Shown here: piece after piece, positions 8,806-17,752 of the stretch
Layout of the letters: each line of letters opens with the position of its first letter
Position numbering within the stretch: position 1 is the first letter of the stretch
DNA from: Pseudohongiella spirulinae
GTDB lineage: Bacteria > Pseudomonadota > Gammaproteobacteria > Pseudomonadales > Pseudohongiellaceae
Direction of reading: 5' to 3'
NCBI RefSeq assembly: GCF_001444425.1
Contig: NZ_CP013189.1
Location: forward strand, 2,356,001-2,420,000
DNA length: 64,000 nucleotides
Notes under the pieces: generated by a model
The model's database searches: none
What the model saw: only the letters and a program-made list of their open reading frames with translations
Told to the model about the DNA's origin: nothing
Made by a program: the position numbers and the translations under genes

Positions 8806-10158
8806 TCAGCCCCAGATCATCTGCACGTAAACTGCCATGATTGCCACTGGGCAGATAAAACGGATGTAAAAAGGCCAGATCCGCCAGAACAGTCCGTGCT
8901 CAGCATCATCACATCCCTGTCTGATTTCCTGCAGAATACCGTTCCGATTCCAGATCCAGCCAGCAAATATCGCGAAGAAAAAGCCTAACAGCGGCTGACT
9001 GTATTCGGTGGTAAGGCTCACGACCAACTCAAACAACGTGTCAAAATTAACTGCAATCACCAGACTGATCAGCGTTATCCCACCACCCAACAGAACACCC
9101 GCCTTGCGCCGCGACAGATCATGTTCTTCCACCATGTAGGAAAGTGGCACTTCAAGCATGGAAATTGAAGAGGTCACGGAAGCAATACTCATCAACACAA
9201 AAAAGGCCAGTGCCACCAGAATCCCGGCATCACCCATTTGCTGAAACAAAGCTGGCAGCACGGCAACAATCAATCCGGGGCCAGCGACCAGCCCCCCCTG
9301 GTCATCGTAAATCTGAATACCACTATTGAGCGCCACCATCATGGCCGGCAGTATGAGCAAACCTGCCGTAACGGCAATACCAATATCCAGCAGGGTTACC
9401 ATACCGCCCAGCGCTGGCAGATTTTCCCGCTTGCTGACATAGGAGCCATAAATGAGCATGGTGCCCACACCAAGCGACAGCGAGAAAAATGCCTGACCCA
9501 TGGCACTTAGCAGCAAACTGGTGTCTGCCAGCCGGCTAAAGTCCGGTACCAGATACATTCTCAGCCCGTCCATTGCGCCATCAAGAGTCATCACATAAAC
9601 AATCAGTGCCAACAGGATAAGGAGCAGAGACGGCATTAAACGCGACGCCCATTTCTCGATACCGTGTTTCACACCGGCTACAACAACCACAATGGTCAGA
9701 CTCATAAAAATGACGGTAAACAGTCCATCACGAATCAATGACGGCGTCTGCAGCCATGATGACAGGCCATCTGCACGAACAATATCGGCTAGTGCGGAAA
9801 ACATGTAAGCCAGCATCCAGCCGCTGACGATGGCATAAAAACTCAGAATAAAACTAACTGTCACCATGCCGGCAAAACCGACGGTGGTTCCAAGTGCACG
9901 GGTGGCATCATTGCGGGCCAATCCGCGCAGAGCTGCGACGGCATTTGCTTTGGCATGGCGCCCAATGATCAACTCGGCCATCAACGCCGGGTATGCCAAC
10001 GCAAATGCAAGGATGAGGTAGGTAAACAAAAATGCTGCACCGCCATTGCTGGCGGCATTGGTAGGAAAACCCCAGATATTGCCCAGTCCGACGGCTGAGC
10101 CCGAGGCGGCCATCAGAAACCCGAAACGGGAGCTGAACTCACCTCTTGGCGCGCTCAT
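8806..10158 (-). CDS. Sodium-dependent transporter, NSS/SNF family
   Basis: A 450-residue inner-membrane Na+-coupled symporter of the neurotransmitter:sodium symporter family (LeuT fold), with 11 or 12 predicted helices. The unwound TM1 signature is clear: SAVGLGNIWGFPTNAASNGG at about residues 21-40. In LeuT and most relatives the position after W is Arg (WRFP), the extracellular-gate residue; here it is Gly (WGFP), marking a divergent subfamily. The substrate is probably an amino acid or related compound and is not predictable. Its ATG overlaps the stop of the upstream PPIase gene by four bases, linking it to the lipB-side operon. Confidence 0.9.
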   Translation of the reverse strand: MSAPRGEFSSRFGFLMAASGSAVGLGNIWGFPTNAASNGGAAFLFTYLILAFALAYPALMAELIIGRHAKANAVAALRGLARNDATRALGTTVGFAGMVTVSFILSFYAIVSGWMLAYMFSALADIVRADGLSSWLQTPSLIRDGLFTVIFMSLTIVVVVAGVKHGIEKWASRLMPSLLLILLALIVYVMTLDGAMDGLRMYLVPDFSRLADTSLLLSAMGQAFFSLSLGVGTMLIYGSYVSKRENLPALGGMVTLLDIGIAVTAGLLILPAMMVALNSGIQIYDDQGGLVAGPGLIVAVLPALFQQMGDAGILVALAFFVLMSIASVTSSISMLEVPLSYMVEEHDLSRRKAGVLLGGGITLISLVIAVNFDTLFELVVSLTTEYSQPLLGFFFAIFAGWIWNRNGILQEIRQGCDDAEHGLFWRIWPFYIRFICPVAIMAVYVQMIWG

Positions 10159-11171
10159 TCGTAGGATTCCAGCACAAAGCGCAATCGTGCCTCATCAGAC
10201 AGACGCAGCACTACATTATTCAGAATCGACAGGTTGCCATTGTCATTCACTTCCAGCTGCGGAATTCGCAGCCTTTGATCATCAGAGCTGAAACTGGCCA
10301 GGGCGGCCGGTTCGATTTCCAGATCCACCATACTGCGCGGATCAACTTCAAAAATGATGTCCGTTTCTGACTCGACAAGTTTAAGCACCAAGCTCATGCG
10401 ACCGAACTGGTCGGTAGTGACCTGAGTGCTCAATATGCCGGTCTGATGCTCAAAAACATGCAACGCCGTCGAATAACGCTGCACCCGGTGCATGTTGATC
10501 AAAACCAGATTTTCGGTCAATGGCAAACCAAGCACAGACGAGCCGCGCACGGGCATCTGCTGCGCCTCACCGCCTGCTGCCGTGACCGGCAGATCATTAA
10601 TGGACTCAGCCACATTCAGGCCGTCTCCCAGCACTCGACCAAACACAGTGAAACCTTCGTTCTGACTATCCAGCGTTTCGCTGTTATCACCCAGATTGAT
10701 AAACCACTGACTGGTGGCACTATCCGGATTTCCTTCCAGCTTTGCCATTGCCAACGTACCGCGAGTATTGGATATTCCAGGCTCATTCACTACTGGCGCC
10801 TGCTGTGTAATCCGCTGGGCACTGCAGTTAACGCCGGGCTGGCGCTCGGCAAAATCGCAGTCACCCAGCCAGCGGTAGGCGCCGGCCTGCACTACAAAGT
10901 CAGTCACTGAACGATGGAAAACCGAGCCACTGTAGTCGCCACGATCGATATAGCCCAGAAAATTCGCGACGGTCTGAGGTGTCTGTTCATCAAACAACTC
11001 AATGGTAAAGTCACCATAACTGGTCGCCACCCGCACCAATGTATTGGCAAATACCGTTGATGTTGTACCGCCGGCAATCAGCGCACATGACAGCAACACT
11101 GCCGCTTTTAATGGCCGTCTTGCATGGCCCGACATCCTTTCCCACAACCGCATAAAATCTCCCGTCATCAT
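10155..11171 (-). CDS. Exported cyclophilin-type peptidyl-prolyl isomerase with C-terminal extension
   Basis: This protein should catalyse cis-trans isomerisation of X-Pro bonds in the periplasm. Residues about 20-43 form a Sec signal peptide after a basic start (cleavage near STVFA). The cyclophilin domain spans about 45-225: [36 protein letters not shown] (with the catalytic Arg in FHR), and [10 protein letters not shown]. About 110 further residues form an acidic C-terminal region not found in PpiA and of unknown role. Its first codons overlap the lipB stop by four bases, and its stop overlaps the NSS transporter gene. An internal start at Met7 or Met13 would keep the signal peptide. Confidence 0.9.
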   Translation of the reverse strand: MMTGDFMRLWERMSGHARRPLKAAVLLSCALIAGGTTSTVFANTLVRVATSYGDFTIELFDEQTPQTVANFLGYIDRGDYSGSVFHRSVTDFVVQAGAYRWLGDCDFAERQPGVNCSAQRITQQAPVVNEPGISNTRGTLAMAKLEGNPDSATSQWFINLGDNSETLDSQNEGFTVFGRVLGDGLNVAESINDLPVTAAGGEAQQMPVRGSSVLGLPLTENLVLINMHRVQRYSTALHVFEHQTGILSTQVTTDQFGRMSLVLKLVESETDIIFEVDPRSMVDLEIEPAALASFSSDDQRLRIPQLEVNDNGNLSILNNVVLRLSDEARLRFVLESYE

Positions 11172-11848
11172 CGCTCATCCAGCGATTGTTTTACATCAAT
11201 CCAACCATGTGCAGGCAAACGTGCGATCAGTGCCTGCAGAAGTAATTTTTCAACTGCCGACATCAAATCGACAGAATCAGTCAACCCACATTCCCTGGTA
11301 TCAATCAGATCTCTGACCTGTGTCACCTCCATGCCCTGGTACCCACAAGGGTTGATCCGGGCAAAGGGCTGTAAATTCATGTCCACGTTCAGACTCAGGC
11401 CATGGTACGAGCAGCCACGGCGGATGCGCAAGCCCAATGCTGCTATCTTGGCATCGTTCACGTACACTCCCGGGGCGGAATCCCTGGTCTGAGCGTTTAT
11501 TCCCAGAGATGACAGCGTCTCGATAATAGACTGCTCGATCAGGCTGACCAGGTCGCGCACACCTATATCAGCCCGGCGGACGTCAATCAGCAGGTAAATT
11601 ACCAATTGTCCGGGTCCATGATAGGTTACCTGACCACCACGGTCGATCTGCACCACCGGTATATCGCCGGGCGCCAGCAAGTGCTCTGCTTTGCCGGCTT
11701 GCCCTTGAGTAAAGACTGGTGGGTGAGACAGCACCCACAACTCATCGGGTGTATCTGTCTGACGATGATTGGTGAATTCACGCATAGCGTGAAAAACAGG
11801 GATATAGTCCTGTAGCCCCAACTGGCGCAGCACTAAAGCCCGGGTCAT
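11168..11848 (-). CDS. lipB: Octanoyltransferase LipB
   Basis: LipB transfers octanoyl from octanoyl-ACP to the lipoyl domains of 2-oxoacid dehydrogenases and GcvH, the first step of endogenous lipoate formation. The 226-residue protein has the [14 protein letters not shown] motif, the catalytic Lys in [11 protein letters not shown] and the acyl-thioester Cys in [13 protein letters not shown]. It overlaps ybeD upstream and the PPIase gene downstream by four bases each. The usual downstream lipA (lipoyl synthase) is absent, and the PPIase gene occupies its place. lipA must lie outside this window. Confidence 0.97.
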   Translation of the reverse strand: MTRALVLRQLGLQDYIPVFHAMREFTNHRQTDTPDELWVLSHPPVFTQGQAGKAEHLLAPGDIPVVQIDRGGQVTYHGPGQLVIYLLIDVRRADIGVRDLVSLIEQSIIETLSSLGINAQTRDSAPGVYVNDAKIAALGLRIRRGCSYHGLSLNVDMNLQPFARINPCGYQGMEVTQVRDLIDTRECGLTDSVDLMSAVEKLLLQALIARLPAHGWIDVKQSLDER

Positions 11849-12132
11849 AACACCAGCTTGACCGCTGTCAGCCTTTTTAAATCCGCGAACAGAATTTCAA
11901 GCTGCTCCTGCCCGGTCGCCTCAATAACGATGGTAACGGACAGGTAATTGCCTTTAGCACTTGGGCGAGAACTAACGTCTTGTTCCTGCACTTCTGGTGC
12001 ATGACGCCTGACGGTATCGATGACAGCTTGTTCGAAACCGTCAATGGCATGTCCCATGACCTTTATAGGATAGCGACACGGAAACTCAATTTTCGGTGCC
12101 TGCTGCTCTATGTTGTGAACGTTAACGGTCAT
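11845..12132 (-). CDS. ybeD: YbeD-like DUF493 regulatory protein
   Basis: A 95-residue cytosolic protein of the DUF493/YbeD family, a small ferredoxin-like fold related to ACT-type allosteric domains. Visible family signs are [12 protein letters not shown] near residues 16-27, [25 protein letters not shown] in the middle, and the [11 protein letters not shown] end. Its molecular role is not established; position between dacA and lipB is conserved in gammaproteobacteria. The start codon directly abuts the dacA stop, and its stop overlaps lipB by four bases. Confidence 0.93.
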   Translation of the reverse strand: MTVNVHNIEQQAPKIEFPCRYPIKVMGHAIDGFEQAVIDTVRRHAPEVQEQDVSSRPSAKGNYLSVTIVIEATGQEQLEILFADLKRLTAVKLVL

Positions 12133-13338
12133 TTAGCTGAACAATCCCATAAAGAACAGGGTCAGGGCATCGATAATGCGCTTGATGAATCCGGCCCGTT
12201 CAACAGCCTGCGTGGCAATCACATCACCACTGTAAAGCACATCCTCATCCAATGTGATCTGCACTTGCCCCAGCACAGTCCCGGCATCGAATCCCCCGCG
12301 AATGATCTCTTCTGTATCCAGAGTGACCACCAGATCGTCCGAGCGGCCCCGAGGTACTGTCAAGACGACTTCATCGCGAATACCGAGATCAACAGAATTT
12401 TCCGCGCCCGACCAGACCCGGGCGCTGTCAAGCACTTCACCGGCATCGTAAAGCTTGCGAGTCTCATAGAAGCGGAAACCATAGCTCAGCATTTTCTGAG
12501 TCTCAACGGCACGTGCATCCTCACTGGCTGTCCCCATGACCACAGAAATGAGGCGCATATTATCGCGCTCGGCCGAAGCCACCAGACAGTAACCTGCCTG
12601 AGTGGTCCAACCGGTTTTCATGCCGTCCACTGAGGGGTCACGGAACAGCAGTGTATTTCGATTGGCCTGAGTAATGCCGTTAAATGTAAATTCCCGCTCA
12701 GAGTACATCGCGTAGTGACGCGGATGCTCCATGATCTTGACCCGCGCCAGCGTTGCCAGATCACGTGCCGACATCAGGTTGGTGTTGCCATCGTCATCCA
12801 GGCCGCTTGAGTTGATAAAATAGGAATTAGTCATTCCCAGTACCTGAGCGTGCTGATTCATGAGATCAGCAAATGCTTCCTCGCTGCCTGCTATATGTTC
12901 AGCCATGGCAACACTGGCGTCGTTGCCGGACTGAATAATGATGCCGCGAAGCAGGTCGTCAACTCTGACATAGCTGTTTACGTCCACAAACGTCTTGGAG
13001 CCCTGGGTACGCCAGGCCTTTTCACTGATAAATACCTGATCTTCGTAGGTCATGTTGCCATTGTCTATTTCAACTTCGGCAACATAGGAGGTCATCATTT
13101 TGGTCAGACTTGCCGGTGGTAACGCCTCGTCAGCATTGTGCTCCATGATCACGTAGCCGGTTGTGGCATCCATCAGAATGTAACTGCTGCCAGCAATTTC
13201 AGGTGGCCGCGGCATGATTGTCTGCGCACTGGCGGGCACGATACTCAGCATCAAAACACCTGCCAGTGTCACCCAGGCTGTCAACCTGCGCCAGCCGCTG
13301 ATTATTGCCGACTGCCCGTTATTTCCAACTATGGTCAT
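12133..13338 (-). CDS. dacA: D-alanyl-D-alanine carboxypeptidase (PBP5/6 type)
   Basis: This enzyme removes the terminal D-Ala from peptidoglycan pentapeptides in the periplasm. The 401-residue protein has a signal peptide (hydrophobic about 20-38, ending PASAQ), then the three penicillin-binding motifs: S77-L-T-K80, S137-G-N139 and K241-T-G243. The C-terminal beta-domain ends in a hydrophobic amphipathic segment (RIIDALTLFFMGLF) that anchors PBP5-type enzymes to the inner membrane. It lies between rlpA and ybeD, as in Pseudomonas-type clusters. No key residue is missing. Confidence 0.96.
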   Translation of the reverse strand: MTIVGNNGQSAIISGWRRLTAWVTLAGVLMLSIVPASAQTIMPRPPEIAGSSYILMDATTGYVIMEHNADEALPPASLTKMMTSYVAEVEIDNGNMTYEDQVFISEKAWRTQGSKTFVDVNSYVRVDDLLRGIIIQSGNDASVAMAEHIAGSEEAFADLMNQHAQVLGMTNSYFINSSGLDDDGNTNLMSARDLATLARVKIMEHPRHYAMYSEREFTFNGITQANRNTLLFRDPSVDGMKTGWTTQAGYCLVASAERDNMRLISVVMGTASEDARAVETQKMLSYGFRFYETRKLYDAGEVLDSARVWSGAENSVDLGIRDEVVLTVPRGRSDDLVVTLDTEEIIRGGFDAGTVLGQVQITLDEDVLYSGDVIATQAVERAGFIKRIIDALTLFFMGLFS

Positions 13339-13354
13339 ATCCTGTGTATCCCTG

Positions 13355-14206
13355 TTACTCGTCTACCATAAACGGCTGCCCGAGATTGGCAGCCGACATC
13401 ATTTCTGTAATACGTCTGATTTCATTTTGATCCGCTATAGGACCAACCCGAACCCTGTGCATCTGCTGGCGGGTGTTGCCGGCATTAACCGAACGAATAA
13501 ACACCGGCCGCGTCGTTAATTCCCGCAATCGCGCTGACAGGCGTTCGGCAGCCCGAAGATCTGCAAATGCACCTGCCTGCAGGTAACGACCGGCACTGGC
13601 CATCACACCATTCACCGCAGAACTGCTGTCATTGGAGGCAAGCAGACGCTGATCCGGGACTATTGACTCTATATGCACTAGTGCAGTTCCCTGGTTGGCA
13701 AAACCCAATTGCCAGGCCGCCGCATAGGACAAATCGATTACTCTGTCGTTATGAAAGGGGCCGCGGTCGTTTACCCTGACAATAATGCTACGCTGATTCT
13801 CCAGATTGGTGACCCGCGCGAAGCTGGGGATCGGTAAGCTGGTGTGCGCGGCAGACACCTGATACATATCAAAAATTTCGCCATTTGACGTCAGATGCCC
13901 GTGAAATTTTTCTCCATACCACGATGCCAGCCCGGTTTGCTGGAAACCCTCCTCACTGGCCATGACACGATAGGTGCGACCGTTGACGGTATAGGGAGAA
14001 CGATTTCCTGCGGTGGTACGGGTCAGGGGTTCGGGTATGACTTCACGTATCAGGGAAGGGTCCAGTGCCTGACTGGGTGCGCGGTCCTGACTGATGCTGT
14101 ATCGACTACTCTGGGCAGACGATGTGGTGCCCGACGGCGCGGTACTGCTGCAAGCCGCCAGAATCAACACGTTTGCTAAAACGACCAATAAACGTATTTT
14201 AAACAT
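13355..14206 (-). CDS. rlpA: Septal ring lytic transglycosylase / rare lipoprotein A
   Basis: RlpA is an outer-membrane lipoprotein that in Pseudomonas cleaves denuded glycan strands at septa. I place the start at the ATG at 14206, because an upstream TTG at 14242 has no ribosome-binding site while GAGGCGGA precedes this ATG. The product then begins with a lipoprotein signal peptide (VLILAAC lipobox). Next are the double-psi beta-barrel catalytic domain (GLASWYGEKFHG, VRVNDRGPFHNDRVIDLS) and a C-terminal SPOR domain (about the last 75 residues) that binds denuded peptidoglycan. It sits between mrdA and dacA. The rodA and transglycosylase genes normally found between mrdA and rlpA are missing. 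Confidence 0.94.
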   Translation of the reverse strand: MFKIRLLVVLANVLILAACSSTAPSGTTSSAQSSRYSISQDRAPSQALDPSLIREVIPEPLTRTTAGNRSPYTVNGRTYRVMASEEGFQQTGLASWYGEKFHGHLTSNGEIFDMYQVSAAHTSLPIPSFARVTNLENQRSIIVRVNDRGPFHNDRVIDLSYAAAWQLGFANQGTALVHIESIVPDQRLLASNDSSSAVNGVMASAGRYLQAGAFADLRAAERLSARLRELTTRPVFIRSVNAGNTRQQMHRVRVGPIADQNEIRRITEMMSAANLGQPFMVDE

Positions 14207-14262
14207 TCCGCCTCTGAGCCTGTCATTATTGGAGCGTACCAATCTGACGCAATGTTAACCTG

Positions 14263-16227
14263 TTAGTGACTGCTTGTCAGCAACATGGCTTCCTCGTCCA
14301 GCTTCTCATTCTCAAGAATTGGCAACAGGTAGGCGTCCAGTACCTCGCGAGCAAGCGGGCCGGCAACTGAACTGCCACCTTCACCGTTTTCTACGTAGAC
14401 TGCCACGGCAATGCGCGACTGCGGCGAGGCATCAAAGGCGATAAACATGGCGTGATTCAGATGGTCCTGATTGATCTCTTCGGGATCAATCCGGTTTCCC
14501 CGGGCATCTACCTGCACACCAACCACCTGCGCGGTACCGGACTTACCACCCATGGGATAGGCCAGCGGTTCCGCACCGTGCACATAAGGATAGGCGGTAC
14601 CTTCATGACGGCGATGCTCGCGATCATAAGGTTTACTGACAGTGTGTTCCATGGCTTTTCTGACATAAGCGATGTCTTCAGGTGAAGGCAAGAGGGGCTG
14701 CAAAACATCCTCATCACCAAATATAATGTCTGCAAAATCATCATCGGTACCGTCATTTAGGGCTTTCAACATGCGGGGACGTTTCATCACACCGTGATTG
14801 GCAATAGTCGCTGCCGCACTGGCCATTTGCAGCGTGGTGGCCTGGAACATGCCATTACCAAATCCCTCCGGCGGAGTTTCGCCCGGATACCAGGGTTCAC
14901 CGCGCGTTTCGCGCTTCCAGGCGGGTGACGGCACCAGTCCGGGATTGGCATCTGGAATATCCAGGGCGGCGTTGCTGCCAAACCCCCAGGTCAGCAAATA
15001 GTCATGCAGCGTATCAATGCCCAACTCCACAGCGATATGACTGAAATAAGTATTGCAGGACTGATAAATGGCCCGCTCCAGGTCTACCGGTCCATGACCT
15101 GATTTATCGACCCACCAGGTCCAGTCATAATAGGGACGCGATCGACCGGGTAGTCGATAAAAACCCGGATCATTAATCACAAACTCCTGATCAACAATGC
15201 CGTGGTACAGGCCAGCCAGGCCCACAATGGGTTTGATGGTGGAACCAGGCACGCGCGGATTGATAGCCCGGTTAAACATGGGTGAATAGCGTGAACGGTT
15301 CATGGCAGCCAGCTGGTCGCGGCTGATCCCGGTAACAAACAGATTAGGATCAAAGTCAGGCTTGCTTACCATTGCCAGCACACCACCTGTCGCCGGGTCA
15401 ATAGCCACAATAGCGCCGCGCCGCTCTCCCAGCGCCTGCTCGGCCGCCAACTGTAATGGCAAATCCAGATGCAGCTGGATATCCTTACCCGGAATCGGGT
15501 CAGTGCGCCCCAGCACTCGGGTCACCCGTCCACGATTATTTTTCTCAACCGTTTCAAACCCGACCGTACCGTGAAGATAGGACTCGTAGTTTTTTTCAAT
15601 ACCCGTCTTGCCGACCTGATTGGTTCCGCGATAATTGCGAGCCTGCTCCTCGCTCATAGCCTGCAACTCTTCCCGGTTAATCTCTGACACATATCCAAGC
15701 GCATGCGCCATGGCTTCACCATAGGGATAATAGCGCAGTAACTGAGCCTCAACGGCAATACCGGGCAATTTATGCTGGCTGACTGCAACCCGGGCAATTT
15801 CATCATCACTCAGTTTGATTTTCAGTGGCACTGATGTATGAGGCACGGCCCGTCTACTCAGTCGGGTCTGATACTGCTGAATATCATCATCAGTCAGGTT
15901 GACAATTTTACGCAACAGCTCGAGAGACTGATCAAAATCGGTTGCTGTTTCGCGGACCACTGTCAGATTAAATATTGGCCGATTGTCAGCCAGCAGACGG
16001 CCATTGCGATCGTAAATCAGACCTCGGGTAGGAGGAATAAACTGGGAGTGCAATCGATTGCCATCGGAGCGGGCCGAAAAATAATCGTGATTAAAAAACT
16101 GCAGATTGATCATCCAGCCTGCCAGCACCAGAACCAGCAGCGCAACGAATCCGGCAGCAAAAATAACGCGTCTGTGAAAGACCTGAATTTCCTGCTTGTG
16201 TGCGTCCAGCCGGAACTTGTGTGCCAT
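14263..16227 (-). CDS. mrdA: Penicillin-binding protein 2
   Basis: PBP2 is the transpeptidase of the rod-shape elongasome. The 654-residue protein has a short cytoplasmic start, one membrane anchor (about residues 21-42), a pedestal domain (RGLIYDRNGRLLADN at 69-83) and a C-terminal transpeptidase domain. The domain motifs are S329-T-I-K332, S390-C-N392 and K562-S-G-T565. Length and motifs are standard. It normally pairs with the glycosyltransferase RodA encoded directly downstream; here rlpA follows after 56 bases, so RodA must come from elsewhere. A ribosome-binding site (CAGGT) supports the ATG. Confidence 0.97.
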   Translation of the reverse strand: MAHKFRLDAHKQEIQVFHRRVIFAAGFVALLVLVLAGWMINLQFFNHDYFSARSDGNRLHSQFIPPTRGLIYDRNGRLLADNRPIFNLTVVRETATDFDQSLELLRKIVNLTDDDIQQYQTRLSRRAVPHTSVPLKIKLSDDEIARVAVSQHKLPGIAVEAQLLRYYPYGEAMAHALGYVSEINREELQAMSEEQARNYRGTNQVGKTGIEKNYESYLHGTVGFETVEKNNRGRVTRVLGRTDPIPGKDIQLHLDLPLQLAAEQALGERRGAIVAIDPATGGVLAMVSKPDFDPNLFVTGISRDQLAAMNRSRYSPMFNRAINPRVPGSTIKPIVGLAGLYHGIVDQEFVINDPGFYRLPGRSRPYYDWTWWVDKSGHGPVDLERAIYQSCNTYFSHIAVELGIDTLHDYLLTWGFGSNAALDIPDANPGLVPSPAWKRETRGEPWYPGETPPEGFGNGMFQATTLQMASAAATIANHGVMKRPRMLKALNDGTDDDFADIIFGDEDVLQPLLPSPEDIAYVRKAMEHTVSKPYDREHRRHEGTAYPYVHGAEPLAYPMGGKSGTAQVVGVQVDARGNRIDPEEINQDHLNHAMFIAFDASPQSRIAVAVYVENGEGGSSVAGPLAREVLDAYLLPILENEKLDEEAMLLTSSH

Positions 16228-16273
16228 ATTGACCTGTCAGTAAGTGACCCGTTTCAAATAGTGTACACCGAAT

Positions 16274-16744
16274 TCATTCTCGATGATAAGGATGACCGAC
16301 CAATACACTCCAGACACGATAAACCTGCTCTGCAACCACAATACGAACCAGCGGATGTGGCAGCGTCAACGCTGACAGCGACCATGTCTCCTCGGCGCGC
16401 TTCAGGCATTCTTCGGACAGACCATCGGGGCCACCCACCATCAAACAAAGATGTCTGCCGTCGTCGCGAACCGAGCCTATCTTTGCTGCCATCGCCTCCG
16501 TACTCAAGTGACGACCCTGCACATCCAGCGCAACCACATAATCCCGCGCGTCCAGTTTGGCCAGCAAGGCATCAGACTCCTGCCTGATCGCCTGAGCAAT
16601 GGAACCACTGCGACTGCGACGACCCAGTGGCACTTCGGTGCAGATCAGCCGAAAATCCTGCGGCAGCCGCTTGCTGTATTCCTGCACACCCTGCTCTACC
16701 CAGGCAGGCATGCGTGTGCCAACGCTGAGCAGGGTAATCTTCAC
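16274..16744 (-). CDS. rlmH: 23S rRNA pseudouridine-1915 N3-methyltransferase
   Basis: RlmH is a SPOUT-class enzyme that methylates pseudouridine 1915 in helix 69 of 23S rRNA, in assembled 70S ribosomes. I place the start at the GTG at 16744, giving KITLLSVGTRMPAW at the N-terminus and 156 residues, matching the roughly 155-residue family. An ATG 11 codons upstream would add a non-conserved tail. The GTG overlaps the rsfS stop (GTGA), with GGAGG about 12 bases upstream. The SPOUT knot is visible in LMVGGPDGLSEE and in the end segment SALTLPHPLVRIVVAEQVYR. The rsfS-rlmH linkage is conserved. Confidence 0.96.
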   Translation of the reverse strand: MKITLLSVGTRMPAWVEQGVQEYSKRLPQDFRLICTEVPLGRRSRSGSIAQAIRQESDALLAKLDARDYVVALDVQGRHLSTEAMAAKIGSVRDDGRHLCLMVGGPDGLSEECLKRAEETWSLSALTLPHPLVRIVVAEQVYRVWSVLVGHPYHRE

Positions 16745-17085
16745 TGCGCCTGCCCACCCTCCGGGCGGATGCTCCAAAGATCCTCCAGACGATACATGGC
16801 GCGGGTAGCGGCAAGCATCAGATGAACGATAACAGGACCCAGGTCAACCAGCACCCACTCCGCCTGTTCACGCCCCTCAACACCAGATACCTGACCACCG
16901 GCCGCCTTTACTTTGACCACAACCTCATCGGCCAAGGCCTTGAGGTGAGTACTGGATGTGCCCGTGCAAATGATCATGCTGTCAGTTAATGGGGTCAGAT
17001 CAGCCACATCAAAAATCTCAATCTGCAATCCTTTTATATCTTCGAGTGCGGCGGTGACCACGTCTACAAGCTGTTTGGTTTCCAA
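16741..17085 (-). CDS. rsfS: Ribosomal silencing factor RsfS
   Basis: RsfS binds protein L14 (uL14) on the large subunit and blocks subunit joining under nutrient limitation. The 114-residue product shows the family core DSMIICTGTSSTHLKALAD and the WVLVDLGPVIVHLM segment. The start codon is TTG: no ATG or GTG lies nearby in frame, AGGAG is about 10 bases upstream, and the N-terminus aligns with known RsfS proteins. It lies between nadD and rlmH, as in most proteobacteria. Its stop overlaps the rlmH start. Confidence 0.95.
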   Translation of the reverse strand: METKQLVDVVTAALEDIKGLQIEIFDVADLTPLTDSMIICTGTSSTHLKALADEVVVKVKAAGGQVSGVEGREQAEWVLVDLGPVIVHLMLAATRAMYRLEDLWSIRPEGGQAQ

Positions 17086-17104
17086 TGCCTGATTTCTCCT
17101 GCCG

Positions 17105-17752
17105 TTATGATGACGGCCTTGTTTGGTAAAGTTTATGTTGTCTTATATAGTGCAAAACACTTGCCGGGATAATATCAGCGGGATCTTCTGGCAATGAATC
17201 TGAATAAATCAACTGCCTGACCTGTGTTGATGAATGCCAGAATTGCGCTCCGTCAATCTGGATAATATGCCCTGTCTGCTGCTCATAGAGCGCAGCCCTG
17301 GTGCTAACCTGACTGGCTAGCAAGTCCCGGTGCACAATTTGACCAGCCCCCGGGCGGCTGACCACGCAAAGATGGCAGAGTGTCAAGATTTCCCGCCAGC
17401 GGTGCCAGCCGGTTAAACCGGCAAAACTATCCTGCCCCATGATGTAAACAAGTGTTGTGTCGGGAAATTCCTGCCGAAAACTATGTAGAGTATCCACCAT
17501 ATAGGATACGCCCGGACGACGGATCTCACGATCATCTGCCAGAAATCGCGTTTCAGTAGCCAGAGCCAGTTGCAACATCTTCAGCCGATCGACAGCGCTG
17601 GCGCCCGGCGTGCCACGATGACTGGGTACTGAACACGGTACCAATCGCACATGTGACAATTCCAGCTCATCACAGGCCAGAGCGGCCACCTTCAGATGCC
17701 CGGTATGAACAGGATCAAACATGCCACCCATTATGCCCAGGCGTGCCGTCAT
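17105..17752 (-). CDS. nadD: Nicotinate-nucleotide adenylyltransferase
   Basis: NadD adenylylates nicotinate mononucleotide to deamido-NAD, a cytoplasmic step of NAD synthesis. The 215-residue protein opens with the nucleotidyltransferase fingerprint [15 protein letters not shown] (the HxGH-type motif) and ends with the second motif WHSSTQVR, an ISSTxIR-type element. [17 protein letters not shown] lies in between, typical of bacterial NadD. Its ATG overlaps the proA stop by four bases, and rsfS follows after 19 bases. Confidence 0.96.
   Translation of the reverse strand: MTARLGIMGGMFDPVHTGHLKVAALACDELELSHVRLVPCSVPSHRGTPGASAVDRLKMLQLALATETRFLADDREIRRPGVSYMVDTLHSFRQEFPDTTLVYIMGQDSFAGLTGWHRWREILTLCHLCVVSRPGAGQIVHRDLLASQVSTRAALYEQQTGHIIQIDGAQFWHSSTQVRQLIYSDSLPEDPADIIPASVLHYIRQHKLYQTRPSS

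Noticed and set aside
11980-12633. Rightward 217-codon frame across ybeD and dacA
   Set aside because: Antisense to two well-supported genes; no domain or start signal.
15838-16587. Rightward 249-codon frame across mrdA and rlmH
   Set aside because: It runs antisense through two genes with intact catalytic motifs, and its translation is low-complexity and unlike any protein family.
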